A stretch of 45,614 bases of DNA from a bacterium (GTDB lineage Bacteria; UBA9089; JAHJRX01): NCBI GenBank assembly GCA_030017825.1, contig JASEGW010000001.1:1-45614 (forward strand), read 5' to 3'. Position numbers and translations under genes: made by a program. How positions within the stretch are numbered: position 1 is the stretch's first letter; each line of letters opens with the position of its first letter. Of this stretch, positions 1-10,500 are shown piece by piece. The notes beneath the pieces were generated by a model, which saw only the letters and a program-made list of their open reading frames with translations, searched no databases and was not told the DNA's origin.

Positions 1-1681
1 TTCAGCTGGAGGAGCAGATGGTAAAGCTGTAGGGAGTGCGGTTGCGTGGAACCCAACTGACGTTTGGGTTCCCGACGCTGAATATGACACTCCTAGTTTG
101 GTAGCTATTCTACAGGCTATTATAAATAGATCTGGATGGGCTAGTGGACAAGCTGTTATGGCACTTATTAAGGATCGTGCTTCTCCTGCCAATGCTTGTA
201 GATTTCCAAGGGCTGTTGATCATATTGATTATACGTATGCTGCTAAGTTGATAGTAACGTATACATATACTGGTCCTAGGCATCCTAGAATTGGATCGCT
301 GATGCAGCCGTGGAGAAGAACAAGTGGAAATTACAGAACTGGGCCTACATCTACAGTTCATAGAGTATTACCTCTCGGTAATGGAGTTATGGTTTATTGT
401 GCAGATAAAATCTTTTATATGAGAGCTGTCTCTTCTCCTGAGCCTACATTTGGAATTGTCCCTATTGCTGACTTTGGAATTCCTTCAACTTGGTGTGTAG
501 AAGGCGATGATAAAGAGCACGTCTTTATTAGTTCAGATAAGTGGGTTTGGAGAATCAGAGATGGTGAAAAGCCTGAGAGGCTTGGATATAAAGAGTATAT
601 AGATGCAGTTGGTGGAGTTGGAAATTATACTAAGACATTTTCTTCTACAGTACTAGCAAATGCTGGCAACTGGAATGCAGGTGGAGGATTTGATTGTAAT
701 ACGATAGTTATGGGTCATGGTGATCCTGGTGCGAATGGAGTAACTAATGGCTTTGTTAGGTTTCCAGCAGTGACTATTCCAGCGGGAGCAACTATTACAG
801 CTGCATTTGTTAGATTTACTGCCTATACTGATAAGTCTGGAGTTACCTGTGATCTAAGGTGTCATTTTAATAATGTAGATAATGCAGTTGCACCGACTAA
901 CGCTGCTGAAGGTAATGCATTAGCTTTGACTACTTTTGTCGCTTGGGATAGCGTAGGTGCATGGACTGTTGATTTAAAATATAATACTCCAAGCTTAGTA
1001 ACCATCTTACAGACAATAATTGATAGAGCTGGTTGGAATAGTGGGCAAGCTATTATGGTAGTTATCAAAGATAATGCAAGTAGTGATCTGGCACATAGAG
1101 AGGGTAAAAGCAATGTATATGGGCCGGCTGAACTTCATGTGACGTACACAGTTGAGTCTGGGACATTAGTTATATCCAGAAATCCAAACTTTAATGATTA
1201 TTATATTAGTAATGGCTCTACAACCTACTTGCTTTCTTCACAAGGTTTATCGCAGTGGTTTCAGTATCCTACATCTTTGGTTTGGGAAGACGCTAATAAA
1301 AGGCTGATAGGTCCAATAGCTGCCAGTACAGATTTATCTGCATATATGGCAAGTGACATTTTTGATTTTGGAGTCAGAAGTATTAAGACTGTCACTGCAT
1401 TGGAAATTGGATCAGCTGGGCAAGCGTTAACTGCTAATATTGACTACAAGTATAAAATGACTGAGGCAGCATTTACTTCCAGTAGATTTAAAACTTGTAA
1501 TGCGGACGGAACAGTAGTTCCAATAGTTAGTGGAAATGAATTCAAGTTTAGAGTTAAAGGTGCAGATTATACCAAGTTTGATTTGGATTATTTAACTGTT
1601 AGATATAAATATGTAGATAAACGAATGATAAGAGGTGTATATGCTACGGATGCTAAAGTTTTATCCAGACCAGATCGTTAG
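1..1681 (+). CDS. large tail/receptor-type structural protein, C-terminal part (gene wraps around the contig ends)
   Basis: The frame is open from base 17 (just after the 16-base terminal overlap) to the stop at 1681, and continues the gene that starts at 44685; joined, it encodes about 864 residues. This part completes a first beta-rich domain (to about base 270) and carries a second copy at about 640-1155. Shared motifs are TIPAGATIT, FNNVD, TPSLV.IL and GW.SGQA. The duplication is visible directly. Such domains occur in phage tail and adhesion proteins, and the position after the connectors and before the ejection proteins fits a tail or tail-tube-associated component. The exact role is inferred. 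A TTG at base 98 is only an artificial start created by the contig break. Confidence 0.8.
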   Translation, partial: SAGGADGKAVGSAVAWNPTDVWVPDAEYDTPSLVAILQAIINRSGWASGQAVMALIKDRASPANACRFPRAVDHIDYTYAAKLIVTYTYTGPRHPRIGSLMQPWRRTSGNYRTGPTSTVHRVLPLGNGVMVYCADKIFYMRAVSSPEPTFGIVPIADFGIPSTWCVEGDDKEHVFISSDKWVWRIRDGEKPERLGYKEYIDAVGGVGNYTKTFSSTVLANAGNWNAGGGFDCNTIVMGHGDPGANGVTNGFVRFPAVTIPAGATITAAFVRFTAYTDKSGVTCDLRCHFNNVDNAVAPTNAAEGNALALTTFVAWDSVGAWTVDLKYNTPSLVTILQTIIDRAGWNSGQAIMVVIKDNASSDLAHREGKSNVYGPAELHVTYTVESGTLVISRNPNFNDYYISNGSTTYLLSSQGLSQWFQYPTSLVWEDANKRLIGPIAASTDLSAYMASDIFDFGVRSIKTVTALEIGSAGQALTANIDYKYKMTEAAFTSSRFKTCNADGTVVPIVSGNEFKFRVKGADYTKFDLDYLTVRYKYVDKRMIRGVYATDAKVLSRPDR

Positions 1682-2093
1682 GAATTGGGAGAAGATAGGT
1701 TATGCGATTGAGCAGGCTCTGCCTCCGATTGTTGATAGTCATAAGGCAGAGGGTAGGATGAATAGGATATTAGAGTCTATCTTAGCTGGGAAGATAGAAG
1801 TTCATGTCTTTGTAGTTTACACTGATGAGCGTCCTACTGTTTATGGCATTGTATCTACAGCGATAACAAACGCAGTTGACAGTGATAATAAGGAATTGTT
1901 GATCTATTCCCTCTATGCAAGTCATTCGTTAAATAGAGAGCTTATTTTTGAGGGTCTTGAGTTGATTAAAAAATATGCAAGATCGCAAGAATGTGCAGCT
2001 ATCTCTGGTTATACTAATATTGCAGGGTTAAAGAGACTTATTGAAAATGCAGGTGGAAGCTCAAGTTTCACTTATTTGCGACTGGAGGTTTAA
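1641..2093 (+). CDS. GNAT-like acetyltransferase fold protein (virion-associated?)
   Basis: A protein of about 150 residues. The central strand (VHVFVVYTDERPTVYGIV), the helix after EGLELIKKYA and the C-terminal segment TNIAGLKRLIENAGG resemble the GNAT fold, where a neighbour-residue helix precedes a final strand. A canonical acetyl-CoA loop (Q/RxxGxG/A) is not clear, so catalysis is doubtful. GNAT-like small proteins are common beside ejection-protein genes in podoviruses (T7 gp13-like position). It overlaps the end of the tail gene by about 40 bases. The ATG at 1641 follows GAGG at a suitable distance; ATG 1650 and GTG 1635 are alternatives. Confidence 0.6.
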   Translation: MLRMLKFYPDQIVRNWEKIGYAIEQALPPIVDSHKAEGRMNRILESILAGKIEVHVFVVYTDERPTVYGIVSTAITNAVDSDNKELLIYSLYASHSLNRELIFEGLELIKKYARSQECAAISGYTNIAGLKRLIENAGGSSSFTYLRLEV

Positions 2094-2100
2094 AACAAAC

Positions 2101-2982
2101 ATGAAAATTTATAAGAGGGTCGTTTTCAACCTGCGAAGGGAGGTTATTGAAGAGGATAGTTATGAATATATAGGGCCTATAGTAGAATGTGGAAGTGGTG
2201 GTGGTGGTTCTTCTGGAAAATCTGACTGGCCAGAGTATATGAAAACGAAGCATGGATCTTGGTTGAGTGAGATGGATACACTTATACCAGCAACCAATCC
2301 ATTTCTTGGAGTAGTTGCATATAATCCAGCAACAGTTATTACGGCTCTAGCTACAAGTCTTTCCAATTTTGTAGCTTTCTACACTTCTATAGGTAATACT
2401 CTAACAACATTCAAAGCTATGTGGAGTGGATGGGTTACTACTGTCACTGGTGGAATAACAAGTGCTCTTACTACCGCATTAGAAATTAGTGGAATTCCAG
2501 AGTTTGAGGCTGGAATGAGAGATATAAATGCTGTGCAGACGAGTTCATTTGTTCTTGGCAAATCTATGTTGTATGCTAGGGTTGGACTTGAAGCAGCCAA
2601 ACTTGCTCTTATGAATACAAACCAAGCTGTGGACTTAACTATGAGATATGGAGAGACACTTCGTGGCCAACTCGCTGCTCAAATGGATTATTCAAAGATT
2701 GTTATAATTGCTTATAAAGAGCAGCTGGAGAAGCAAATAGATATAGATGCTGAAGAGGCTAAGTGGCCGTTCTTTGAGTTTAGAGAAGCTGGAGCCCTAC
2801 TTGGTTCTATAGGTGGTTCAGCTGCAATGCAAGGGGCAGGTAAACCAAATCCTATGGCTAGTGCTCTTGGCGGAGCCATGGCTGGTGCAGCAACTGGCGC
2901 TGCTGTTACAGCCGGTAACCCTCTTGGAGCTTTAGCTGGTGCAGTAATAGGTGGAGTTGGCGGATTTCTATCTGCACAATAA
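2101..2982 (+). CDS. putative internal virion (ejection) protein A
   Basis: 293 residues from ATG 2101, with GGAGG upstream; an in-frame upstream start at 2041 would overlap the previous gene and lacks a site. After a Gly/Ser linker (about residues 35-45) it has helical segments and a C-terminal Ala/Gly-rich stretch (about 240-293, AMAGAATGAAVTAG, GALAGAVIGGVGGF). This glycine-zipper-like hydrophobic tail is typical of membrane-inserting ejection proteins. It is the first of three consecutive genes of this kind (2101, 3030, 4577), the arrangement seen for podovirus internal virion proteins. No enzymatic motif is seen. The functional assignment rests on composition and context. Confidence 0.55.
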   Translation: MKIYKRVVFNLRREVIEEDSYEYIGPIVECGSGGGGSSGKSDWPEYMKTKHGSWLSEMDTLIPATNPFLGVVAYNPATVITALATSLSNFVAFYTSIGNTLTTFKAMWSGWVTTVTGGITSALTTALEISGIPEFEAGMRDINAVQTSSFVLGKSMLYARVGLEAAKLALMNTNQAVDLTMRYGETLRGQLAAQMDYSKIVIIAYKEQLEKQIDIDAEEAKWPFFEFREAGALLGSIGGSAAMQGAGKPNPMASALGGAMAGAATGAAVTAGNPLGALAGAVIGGVGGFLSAQ

Positions 2983-2990
2983 TTTTTTAC

Positions 2991-3014
2991 CTTTGTTCAA
3001 AATTTTAAACAAAG
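2991..3014. promoter_or_regulatory. dispersed palindrome, copy 1
   Basis: Core GTTCAAAATTTTAAAC with flanks CTTT and AAAG. It lies between ejection genes A and B, just before the GGAGG of B. Confidence 0.85.
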
Positions 3015-3029
3015 TTATGGAGGAATGAA

Positions 3030-4568
3030 ATGCCTTATTTAGATTATGGTGGTGGTAGTTTAGAAGATGTATTGATGAGGAGGCTGGGAAGTGGAGGTCA
3101 GATGTTTACGCCTACTGGTGAAAGCCCTCCAGCACTTAGACAATTTGGTGAGATGTGGGAACCTGGTAAATCTATCATATCCCTTCCACCACCGGCTGCA
3201 GCATTAGGAGCAGCTGCTCCTGGTGGCGCTATGAAAATGTTTCAAAATCTTAGTCCATATATGCTGCAAATGGGTACTGCTTTAATGAGGGGAAGAGATC
3301 CTATGACTGGTGCCCCGACTGAGACAGTTGGAAGTCAGCTTGGTGGAATTGCATCAAAGGCTTTTGAAAGTCAAAGACTTAATGAAGCACTTCGTAAAAT
3401 GATAGCTTCACAGTTGAGTGGAGGTGGAAGTTTTAGTGAAGGCCAGCAAGTGGGATTATCCGGTGCTGATGTTGCTGGCCTTACTCCTGAACAGATTTCA
3501 GGATTATATGGCACTGGTTTACAATTAAGAGCTGCTGAACGTAAGGCTCCACTTGAGGCACTTGCAGTTATTTCTGAAGCATACTCAAAGATTATGAGTG
3601 GAGAGGCGAAGCCTGCTGAGATGGAGGCTCATCTTATGACTGCTGAGAAAGCACGTCAAGCTCTTCGTGATGCGCCTATTAAGTATGAAAATGAGCTATT
3701 TTTTAAGGTTGAGGCTTTGAAGAAGGCTGATGCTGAGATTGATGAGATTAGGCAAAGAACTAAAGCTAGTAAGGCTGCAGTTGAAGAAATTCCAATAGAG
3801 AGGAAGAAAAAGAAAGCAGAAACTGAAAAGATTGAGCAGGAAACTGAAGCAATTAAAGCCAAACTTGATCCTCAGCAGACTAGACTTCTTAAGTTTGCAG
3901 AAACTATTGGGTGGAAGGCAGTAGATGCAGGAAATGTCATTGAACTTCGTGATCAGGCTACTGGTGCTTTAATGACTACTTTACAAGTTGGTCCTAAACC
4001 TGAAGTTGCAGCTGAGGGTGAGAGAAGGAAGTTAAAATATACTGAAGAAGTATATAGTATAGTTGCACCTCGTTTGGTTCCAGTTTTAGAAGAACAATAT
4101 AAAGCAGCAGGAAAAGGAAGACAGGTTGAACTGAATCAGCTGCTTTCTATGTTACGCTCATACACAACTGGTAAAATAGATGCTGGCACTTTAATGTCAA
4201 AACTAAGTTCTGAGAATCAAAGTTTATTTGAGAAATTGGTAAATATTAGGATTAAAAATCCAGAACTGTCTGAACCTGAATTTGGAGGAATTGTCCGATC
4301 TCTTCTTGGTACTAAATCTGTTACACCAACTGAGTTAGTTCCGCCGCCTAAAGATAGAATAGAAACTCTTAAAGAGAGGATGAAGATAGGCGCAACTATT
4401 AGAGTTCCAACAGATGAAGAAATCACTGCTCAGTTGAAGGGGAAACCTCCTCAAGTATATGAATCACAACACTTTAGAGTCAAGTGGGACGGAATCAAAG
4501 GTATTATTACACGTAAACCACTGCCTACTACTGGGGTGCCTTCTGAATTATATCGTGGAACACCATAG
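3030..4568 (+). CDS. putative internal virion (ejection) protein B, coiled-coil
   Basis: 512 residues. The start is fixed by GGAGG at 3019-3023. The N-terminal third is Gly/Ala/Pro-rich; residues about 200-290 form a charged Lys/Glu heptad-like region (including EIPIERKKKKAETEKIEQE) expected to be a coiled coil. No catalytic motif is recognised. One of the twelve palindromes (2991-3014) sits directly upstream, so this gene and the next may be controlled separately from the tail genes. Placement between two other ejection-type proteins suggests an internal core protein. A tail-needle or chaperone role cannot be excluded. Confidence 0.5.
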   Translation: MPYLDYGGGSLEDVLMRRLGSGGQMFTPTGESPPALRQFGEMWEPGKSIISLPPPAAALGAAAPGGAMKMFQNLSPYMLQMGTALMRGRDPMTGAPTETVGSQLGGIASKAFESQRLNEALRKMIASQLSGGGSFSEGQQVGLSGADVAGLTPEQISGLYGTGLQLRAAERKAPLEALAVISEAYSKIMSGEAKPAEMEAHLMTAEKARQALRDAPIKYENELFFKVEALKKADAEIDEIRQRTKASKAAVEEIPIERKKKKAETEKIEQETEAIKAKLDPQQTRLLKFAETIGWKAVDAGNVIELRDQATGALMTTLQVGPKPEVAAEGERRKLKYTEEVYSIVAPRLVPVLEEQYKAAGKGRQVELNQLLSMLRSYTTGKIDAGTLMSKLSSENQSLFEKLVNIRIKNPELSEPEFGGIVRSLLGTKSVTPTELVPPPKDRIETLKERMKIGATIRVPTDEEITAQLKGKPPQVYESQHFRVKWDGIKGIITRKPLPTTGVPSELYRGTP

Positions 4569-4576
4569 GAGATAAC

Positions 4577-7500
4577 ATGACTGAAGAAATTTTTATTCCA
4601 GTAGAAGAAAAGATGGGTAGAGCACCTGAGTTTATTCAGGGAGGAACTGAATCATTTGTACCTGTTGGGCCACTAAAATCAGCTGATATGCTTGATTATT
4701 TAAAAGAGCCAGTTGAGTGGGTTAAGTCTGGACTGGGTGGACTTGCAAGAGGAATGGGAGCTGTTTTTAAGACTGCAGCAGTTTTAATTCCAGGTGCTGA
4801 AGAAATTTTAAAGCCTAATATCACTGCACTTGAAGAAGCTACTGAATGGTGGGAACCTAAGGAAACTGCACCTGGACAGGTTAGTAAATGGGTTCGTAGT
4901 GCAGCACATTCTATAGGGCAATCTACTACAACTGGAATTATTGGAGCAGGTGTAGCTTATTCTGCTGGACTTATTGGACTTCCTGCTATGATTATTGGTG
5001 CTATTCTTTCAAAAGGCGGATTTTTTGGTGGAGCTGATTGGTATGATCTGACTAAAGATATTGAGAAGGCTGCTATAAATGCTGGTGCTACACCTGAAGA
5101 AATTAGGATCTTGCAGAGTGAATTTGCAGCATGGAAAGCAGCTCATGCAGCTGCTGAGGTGGTTGGTGAGATTGGGCCTGATTTAATTACAGCAAGGGTT
5201 ATTGGGCTGACAGGAAGCCCTCTTATTCGAGAACCAATTAAGCGCAGTATTATGTCTGTCTTTGGCGTATTCGCTAAAAAAATGGGCTGGGCTCAACTTG
5301 CTGAAGGTACTGGTGAACAGTTTACAACTGCAGTTCAATATAGAGCGACTGAAAAGATTGGTTTACCACAACCTTCATACTGGGATCAAGTTATTGATAC
5401 TGGTGCTGTTACTGCAATACAGACTGGATTTATGGCTGGCGTTGGTATTTCTGTAGCCAACCGTACTCGTGGTAGAAGTGTTGAAGCCTTTAAAAAAGAG
5501 ATGAAGCTGGAAATGTCAGCTAAGTTGGTTAAAGATGGAGTTGACAAGGATACAGCTGATACGATAGCTGATACAATTATAAAGAAGGCAACTAAGTCTG
5601 ATTTAGTTGATGCTGCTATTGCTGAACTTGAAAGTAGAGAGAAGGCTAAGAAAGCAACGAAGAAAGAGCGTGCTGTCAAGAAGGAGGAGAAGAAGGAGAA
5701 AGTAGTTGAAAAAGCAAGAGAAACAATTAATATAATAATGGCTCCTGAAGCTGTGACTAAGGAAGAATTTGTTGAAGTTAAAGAAGAGAAGCCAACAGCT
5801 CGTGAAGAAAAGCTTGCTAAATTAACAGCTGAAAGGAAAACTTATCTTGATAGTCTTGTAGAACAAGTTAAGGGTTTGGAAATAGCTGGGAGAATCAGAG
5901 TTGAGGAGCTATCAACAGATGAACAGCAATACCTTATAAGTAAGGGAGTTACATTTGATACTGATAGGATGGGCAAGCCTACTATTGGATATTCTCAAGA
6001 AAGAAGAGTTGAAGATTTAAGAACTAAAGTAAGAACGATTCGTGAAGAAAAACTTGCCAAACTAAAAGGTGAAGCACCAACAGGACTTATGCTTCCGGAA
6101 GCAGAACTTCCAAAGCAAGAAGTTTCATACATACGTCTTGAGCCTTCACTTGAGTCACCTGAAATTCCGAACGTTATTGTAAAAGATCTATCAGGACAGC
6201 CTGTTGTTTTCAATCCTGATATTCATACATTAGCTAATATTGACAAGGCAACTGCTAGACGAGATATTGGAAGCTGGGTACCAGTAGCAAAAGTTGAAAC
6301 AACTCGTGAAAGACGTATACGTATACTTAGAGAGGCTGGACGTCTACCTAAACCTACAGTAGAGGAAGTTACAGTACCAGGAGAGCGTGGTCCTCAAATT
6401 GAAGCTATCGCTGCTATTAAAAAGATGTTGCCTGGCTTCATTGAGCATGTTGCTGCTATGTCTAAGAAAGGCTGGAATATTGAGGACTTTGTGAATGATC
6501 CAGATGTTAGAGCAGACTTGGAGGAGATTGGTGTTCCTGAAGATCGATATTATGACCTGATTTTGGATGTTAAGGAAGAGTCAGGTGCTATGACATCTGT
6601 TGATATTCTTGATAAGCAGATCAGAGATGAACAGAGAAGATTGGATGAGGATTTCGCTGCCATTGATAAAATGAAAGATGAGGAAGCAATGCAGCGCTTT
6701 CCTGTTGAAGTTGATAATTATTATGATGCTGATCAAAAAAGATGGGTTCAGCTTGAAAAAGAAAACATAGCTGAAAATATTGAGCAGCAGTTTGTTAATC
6801 CTCCTCCAACTCTTGAGGAAGTACCTATTGTTGTTGAAGTATCTAAGGAGAAAAAGAAGGCATTTTCGTTAAAGGTAACTTCAAATACAGTTTGGTATCT
6901 TCCTGAAACTGAAGCTATGGCACAGCTTGATGCACTCAAGAGAGTGAAAATGGATTGGAACTCAGATATTGATACAATCCTCCACGCCCTTGGAATTCAT
7001 ACTACAGCTGCCTATCACACAAGTGGAACCGTTCCATTTGAAGCGCTTGGGAAGCTTAGAGATAACCTTGATTATTTTAAGAAGAATATGTCAAATGCAG
7101 AGTTTGCAAAAGTTGAAAATACTGTTGATAGCCTTCGTAAATATATGATAGCTGTCTCAGACACTATTAAAGCCACTGAACCTACGATAAGCGAAAAAGC
7201 TCCAATTAGACTGTCAGATATGGAAAAGTATAATTCTGCTGTTAAAAAAGTAATTGCTGAGGAACTGGTCAGATTAGTAAGTGCTGGAGGTAATGCAAAC
7301 TCTTTAATTAACTTCATTCTTGAGCGGAGAGAAAGGTTTACTGGATCACAAGCTGCTCTCGCTGAATTTTACAGTTCTCCCCATATTAGGCGGTATCTGG
7401 AGAAAGTTACTATGGCACTTGGCACTGGCTTCTATAAGTCTGGAGCATATTACTTATGGGCTGGTAAGAGTGAGGGAGATGTTGCAGGCCCTGCAGTTGT

Positions 7501-10500
7501 CTTCGAGCCATTCTATGCAGATAGGGGAATGGACTCAGTTGGTGAAGATATACTGCATGAAGTTACTCATGCATTAACTGCAGAACTTTTATATGACTCT
7601 AAAAGTTTTCGTGATAAAGTTTCCCAACTTCGACTTAGAGCTATGGATCAGCTTGGAGAGAATGATAGACGAGTCCTTTTTGGGCTTCAAAATGATGCAA
7701 GTGTATTCCACAGTCTGGGATTTGAAAATTTAGGGTTTTCTCGAGGGTGGGAATATGCATCTATATACTATGGCCTCACCAATGATAGGGAGTTTATTTC
7801 TGAGGTTTTTACATCTCCAGCAATGCAGGAGTTCTTATCTGCAATCCCTGTCGAAACCTCTCAAGAAGGAGTCTTCTCTAGTTTATGGCAGAAGTTTAAA
7901 GAGATTCTATCAGTATCTATTTTTGGAAAGCCTCCATCTGAGAGAGAATCGACACTTCTTGATGAAGCTCTTAAGATTGGGCACGAAGTAATTGAGGCAC
8001 AGGCTGCACATGCTGGTTTAGCATATGAAGGAAGAGAACGAAAAGAAGATGCTGCTACCCCCCGTATTAAATCTATCTCTATTGAAGATACTTTAAAGCA
8101 TCATCCTTTGAAAGGCTCAGGAGTTCATGCAGGCGTTGGAGGCCCACTTCATCAAACCGTACATATAAAAGAATCACCTATTGATGTACCTGTGTTAGCG
8201 ACATATGTAGAATCTCCATTATTTGCACTGCGTGACCACCCAGATGCTCTTAAATTTGCAGAGAGGGCAATTGAGGCATTAGGTATATGGTCATATAATA
8301 GGGGCATTGGACTTATGGAGGTTGATAGAATGGAGAGAAATTTATCTCAACCTGAAAGAGAAGAGGTCACTTCAATTATGAAGGAAATTGAGAATGGGGA
8401 AGTTATTGACCTCGACAAACTTGACCCCAAGATTAAACAGGGTGTTATTGATCTTCGTAAATTTCTTGACCTTTATAAAGAGAAGCACAAAAAATTTCTT
8501 AGGGAGTCATTAGTACTGGGTGCTAATTCAACTGAAGCTCGGATTCTTGCAGATGTCCTTATTGGTGGTAATAATGTTATTGATGCTACTAAGAAGTGGA
8601 ATAGATATGCTCGTGACTATAATTTAACAAGTCAAGATGAAAGTAGGATGGCTACCACTACTTATGCAAACGTGCTTGAATTACTTAAAGAGTGGAAGGA
8701 AATCGAAAACTTTGGTATCAAAGATTACATTACCCATGCAATGAGGGGATCAATCGCATTATTTGACTCAGAAGGTAGAGTTGTATCATTTGCTCAGACT
8801 AAGAAGAAAGCAGTTGATGAGGCGCTGAGATATTTACAGCAGAATCCAACTATTGACTCTCTAACAGTTGACACTACTTACCGTCTTGATAAAGACTTTC
8901 AAACACTTGTTTCTCAAAAGTATTATAGGGTAATGAAGAGCAAGATTGCTAAAATCATTGATCAGCATACTAAGGATATAGATAAAGATCTTGCTGAAAG
9001 ACTAAAGGCTGTATTGCCAGGCAGAGGTATTGCAATCAAACCTCAAAAAGTTTGGTCTCAGTTTTTACAGGAACGTGAAGAAGTACTGCCTGGAGAGAAA
9101 GACATATTTGATATTCTCCCTTTATACGTTCATAGTATAGAGAAGAAGCACGCTATTGATCCTTACATTATTCAGTTAAGAGATCATCTATCCGACTTTA
9201 ATGATAGACCAAATGTTAAAAAGATGTTGGAAGATCAGTTAGAAGCGATTAGAGGTCAATATAGTGTTGGTGATGCAATAGTCGATGATCTAATGAAGAA
9301 GTTTGGATTTGAAACATCTTTTGCTTATGCTCGAGGTACTGGTGCTGCTCGTGTCTTGATTACTAATTTAAAGTTAGGATATAGGCCAGTTGCTGCTTTA
9401 ATTAATTTACTATCAGGCATGGGGCATGTCTGGGTCAAAACTAGTGCTAGGTATATGATAGAGGCAAATCGTATGTTGTCGACTAAGGGAGGAGAGGATT
9501 TCATCAAAAAGAACGCAGCCTCACTAGGTACTTCAATAGTTGAAAGTATGGGTGGAGATCTGGAGAATAGGCTGAGATGGTATTCTCCGCTGAAAATATT
9601 TCAAGCACCTGAGCTTCCAAACAGAAAGCTTTCTTTTATGACATCTTACCTATTTGCCAGAGGAGAATTTGGGCATGATGAAGAAACTGCACTTGAATTC
9701 GCTAAGAGATCTGTTGACCTCCAGGAATTTAATTATAGTGTTGCTGCCGTTCCAAAAATTATGAGGGGGCCAACTGGAAGGACAGTATTTCAATTCAAAC
9801 CCTACCTTGTAAAAGAGATTGAGTTTATTCGTGGTTTGAAGGGAGCAAATCAGTGGGCCAAGTATTTGACAATGCAGGCTGTAATTGGTGGACCCAGAGG
9901 TTTAATGGTCACACTTAAGAGCCTTCCCGTAATAGCAGCAATAGGAGGAGTGGGGTGGTTGGATGAGTTAGATACATGGCTTAATAATAATTATCCACGT
10001 CTATCTAGGGGAGTATTTGGATTCTTCGGCATTGATGCTTCAGCTCCTGCTGCATTTCAGTTTCCTGAAAAAGCTGCAGATTGGGCAGGTGTTTTAATAT
10101 CTGATATTGTCAGGTTTGGAAAGGATGTAGTTCAGCCATTTATAGATGGAGAAAGCTATATTTGGGAGGATATTAAGAAATATACTAAAGGTACTATTCC
10201 AATATGGAGGCTCTGGTGTGACGCCTTCAATGGTATAATGAGTGAAGATGGTTGGATTCTTGACGATAAAGGAGATAATAAATATAAAGTGGAAGACTGG
10301 ACTGATATTCTTAAGATGGTTGGCGGCTTCAAACCTCTAAAAGCATCTGTACAGGAGCTTGAAGTCAGAATGGCAGAAGAGTTAGAGAAAAGGGAAAGAA
10401 AGCAAGCTAATAAGATTGTTGAGCAGATTGTGAAGCGGAGTAGAATGATTGATGTAGAAATTGTTACTGATGAATTAATTGAAGAAGTTGGTACTCATGC

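Noticed and set aside
98..1681. TTG 98 as the start of a 527-residue protein
   Set aside because: The frame is open upstream to base 17 and continues from 44685 through the circular junction.
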